DNA of 7,932 bases from Bacteroidales bacterium (GTDB taxonomy: Bacteria > Bacteroidota > Bacteroidia > Bacteroidales > VadinHA17): positions 1 through 7,932 of the forward strand of contig JAFGXK010000164.1 in the NCBI GenBank assembly GCA_016936695.1. The letters run 5' to 3'. A program made the position numbers and the translations under genes. This document shows positions 5,971-7,932 of this stretch, piece by piece; position 1 is the first letter of the stretch; every line of letters starts with the position of its first letter. The notes beneath the pieces are model-generated. The model worked only from the letters and a program-made list of their open reading frames with translations, was not told where the DNA came from and did not search any database.

Positions 5971-7794
5971 CTACTGGTAATCAGGATTCTGAACAAGCAC
6001 ATCTTTCTGAAGGTCAAGCTGACCCTGTGGAACAGGCATGAACTTGTCCTTGTTCTCGAAGCTTGCACCCTGCATGAATGGTCTGATCCTCAGGTCACCC
6101 TGTTGGAATGAATTCAGGGTGGCGGCCATATCAACTCTCATACCGGCAGGAAGTTCATCCCAGCGCCTGAGGTCAAAGAAGCGTCTTCCTTCCGTTGCGA
6201 ACTCAAGTCTCTGCTCCCACTGAACTGCTCTCATTGCTTCTTCCTTGTCTGCGAACGGAGGATACTGTCCGATCTTGTAGTTTGCTGCAGGCTGAGTCCA
6301 GTCAACTGCTCCGCCAGTCATATAGTCGGCATCGGTGGATCCTTCGCCCCAGGGATAGACCGACGGAGGCAGGATTGTAATATTAACTCTACCCATTACA
6401 ACCTTATTATCAGCCCTGTCGCGGATCTGGTTCACATAGTCCCTGGCTGTTACAAGGTCGTTTTCAAAAGCTGCAACTTCAGCCCTCCAAAGAAGGATAT
6501 GGGCGTACCGGATGTAGCGGAAGTTATTTGCATTGATACCGGTCTGCCATCCTGTGGTTGTGGATAATGTGTAACGCTCCGACTTGTTGAAGAATACTTT
6601 CGGTGTCGGGAGATAAGGACCACCTTCAGATTGTTTGCGGATCCAGTTGCTTCCACGGTTGATCCCCCAGTCCTTATAGGGGATTCCCCTCCGGCTCACG
6701 GTATAGTCAAGGCGCGGGTCGACCTCGTCAGTAAACGGCACAAAAGGCTGATCAGAGGAAATCCCCTGGTCGTTTGCAAGATCCACGTTATTGAAGGTGT
6801 CGAACATTGGCAATCCGTTGTTATCAACCTTATAGGCATTGACAAGGTTCTGCGAGGGCTGGTGGAAACCGCAGCACATACCTATGTCACCTCCATGGGG
6901 CCAGTTAAGACCGATACCCATCTCAGCATTCAGCGATTCGTTGATGTCATTGACGTTTGCCTGGATCTCGAAGATTGACTCTTCATTATTTTCGGTTTCG
7001 ATATTGTAATTATCGATGAAGTTGGGCATTAACGAGAACTGCCCGCTGGTGATAATATCATTCAGAAGCGGTTTTGCCTCAGCATACTTCAGCTCCTGCA
7101 GGTAAGCCCTTGCAGCAATGGCCTTGGCGGCCCACTTTGTCGGACGGCCGGGCTGCGCCTGAGTAGCAGGAAGGATTCCGGCTGCATATTCCATGTCGGC
7201 AATGATAAAATTCAGTACAGCCCCCTCGGCATTTTGATTTGAAACCGATGCAGGATCCTCTACAGTTTCATCAATTATCGGAATATAATCTCCGAATACC
7301 AGCCATGCTTCAAAATAAAAGAGACCTCTGAGGAATCGAACCTCAGACCTGAATCTGTCAGCAACTTCCTGAGTAATAATCCCGTCATCCTGGGTTTTCT
7401 GAATAACCCTCAGGGTTTTATTTGCACGGTCAACCCCCATACCGAGGTTGAGCCTCCACTTATCGGCAGGATAACCGTTGGTGGTAACTACTTCCCATCG
7501 TTCAATCTCATTGACAGGAACCTGGTCGGTGATTTCCGAACCCTTGTAAGCATCGTCTGAGGCAACTGATCCGTATGTCCAGTTTGTTATGGATGCGCCC
7601 CAGGAAACAGTCCAGAGAGCGCTTCCTTTAACCATCCCGTATGTTCCGGTTAACAGCGCATCAATACCTTTCTCGGAATAGAAGACATTCTCTGATGTTG
7701 AAGCCTGAGGAGTTTTTGTCAGAAATTCTTCCGAGCAGGAATAGAACATGGCTACCAAAAGAAATGCAGCCAGTATAATTGATAGTTTTTTCAT
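5971..7794 (-). CDS. SusD/RagB-family outer-membrane nutrient-binding lipoprotein
   Basis: This 607-residue protein is of typical SusD length. The signal peptide ends in a lipobox with Cys20 (FYSC), followed by acidic SEEFL, which resembles the Bacteroidota surface-export signal. The N-terminal SusD-like domain has SENVFYSEKGIDALLTGTYG at 34-53 and RFLRGLFYFEAWLVFGDYIP near 153-172. The helical scaffold includes AAKAIAARAYL (222-232) and GQFSLMPNF (251-259). The C-terminal RagB/SusD domain has QRLEFATEGRRFFDLRRWDE (528-547) and ends MPVPQGQLDL...LVQNPDY. SusD proteins sit on the cell surface as a lid over the SusC channel and capture oligosaccharides for TonB-dependent import. The gene follows the SusC-like gene by 34 bp, so the two are co-transcribed and end at the terminator at 5925-5948. 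A vicinal Cys307-Cys308 pair precedes GFHQPSQNLVNAY. The ligand cannot be read from the sequence. Confidence 0.97.
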   Translation of the reverse strand: MKKLSIILAAFLLVAMFYSCSEEFLTKTPQASTSENVFYSEKGIDALLTGTYGMVKGSALWTVSWGASITNWTYGSVASDDAYKGSEITDQVPVNEIERWEVVTTNGYPADKWRLNLGMGVDRANKTLRVIQKTQDDGIITQEVADRFRSEVRFLRGLFYFEAWLVFGDYIPIIDETVEDPASVSNQNAEGAVLNFIIADMEYAAGILPATQAQPGRPTKWAAKAIAARAYLQELKYAEAKPLLNDIITSGQFSLMPNFIDNYNIETENNEESIFEIQANVNDINESLNAEMGIGLNWPHGGDIGMCCGFHQPSQNLVNAYKVDNNGLPMFDTFNNVDLANDQGISSDQPFVPFTDEVDPRLDYTVSRRGIPYKDWGINRGSNWIRKQSEGGPYLPTPKVFFNKSERYTLSTTTGWQTGINANNFRYIRYAHILLWRAEVAAFENDLVTARDYVNQIRDRADNKVVMGRVNITILPPSVYPWGEGSTDADYMTGGAVDWTQPAANYKIGQYPPFADKEEAMRAVQWEQRLEFATEGRRFFDLRRWDELPAGMRVDMAATLNSFQQGDLRIRPFMQGASFENKDKFMPVPQGQLDLQKDVLVQNPDYQ

Positions 7795-7828
7795 ATTGTT
7801 CCAGTGTTTATGTTATAATTACTAATCA

Positions 7829-7932
7829 TTATAAACCAAGGCTGACTCCGAACATAAGTTGTTTGGATGTCGGCCAGGAGCCGTTATCCAGACCCATCCC
7901 GGTGCCGGATCTGTAAAGTTCAGGATCAAGTC
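7829..7932 (-). CDS. SusC-family TonB-dependent outer-membrane receptor, C-terminal fragment
   Basis: Only the last 34 codons lie in the window; the gene continues past the right edge. The frame ends ...LDPELYRSGTG...LDNGSWPTSKQLMFGVSLGL and stops at 7829-7831. A terminal amphipathic strand after a short 'P-x-x-K-x-L-x-F-G' stretch is the usual ending of SusC/RagA-type TonB-dependent barrels. The position immediately upstream of a SusD-like gene with a 34-bp gap is diagnostic for the SusC-SusD pair. The full-length protein would import oligosaccharides across the outer membrane using TonB-ExbB energy. The truncation is due to the window edge, not to a mutation. Confidence 0.92.
   Translation of the reverse strand, partial: LDPELYRSGTGMGLDNGSWPTSKQLMFGVSLGL

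Noticed and set aside
6631..6978. Open plus-strand frame of about 115 codons inside the SusD-like gene
   Set aside because: It is antisense to a firmly identified SusD gene and shows no protein motif; it is a shadow frame.

Overview
The window looks like chromosomal DNA of a Bacteroidota member, probably a polysaccharide-degrading Bacteroidales or Marinilabiliales-type organism (order is inference). The evidence is a SusC/SusD pair, three lipoproteins with Bacteroidota-like N-termini, start codons without clear Shine-Dalgarno sequences, one recognisable Bacteroidota-type -7 promoter element (TAnnTTTG), and intergenic heptamer repeats. No transposase, integrase, rRNA, tRNA or CRISPR array was seen.

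Layout from right to left. At 7829-7932 (minus) lies the C-terminal end of a SusC-like TonB-dependent outer-membrane channel. It is followed after 34 bp by a complete SusD-like glycan-binding lipoprotein (5971-7794, minus). This transcription unit ends at a strong bidirectional terminator (5925-5948), shared with a convergent single gene for a small uncharacterised lipoprotein (5395-5922, plus). A divergent intergenic region (5200-5394) with heptamer repeats and a promoter separates it from a minus-strand cluster of three genes. These are a PD40/TolB-type beta-propeller lipoprotein carrying a CxxCH haem-type motif (3625-5199), a polytopic membrane protein with a helical-repeat C-terminal half, DUF6057-like (1662-3461), and a secreted BNR_4-family protein related to PL24/PL25-type ulvan lyases (194-1567). 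The left 193 bp hold a possible terminator, a 10-bp inverted repeat and perhaps the first codons of another minus-strand gene.

How the genes may work together. SusC/SusD import oligosaccharides across the outer membrane. The BNR_4 protein is the only carbohydrate-enzyme-like product in view, so the window may be one flank of a polysaccharide utilisation locus for a uronic-acid-rich, ulvan-like glycan (inference). At least one residue I expect to be catalytic in that family is changed in this copy, so its activity is doubtful. The PD40-CxxCH lipoprotein and the DUF6057-like membrane protein look like a partnered pair of unknown function, and they are the best candidate here for an uncharacterised system. 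The two main intergenic gaps carry short tandem repeats built on a 7-bp period with several different unit sequences. They also carry a C6/G6 element, which is the most striking non-coding structure in the window.
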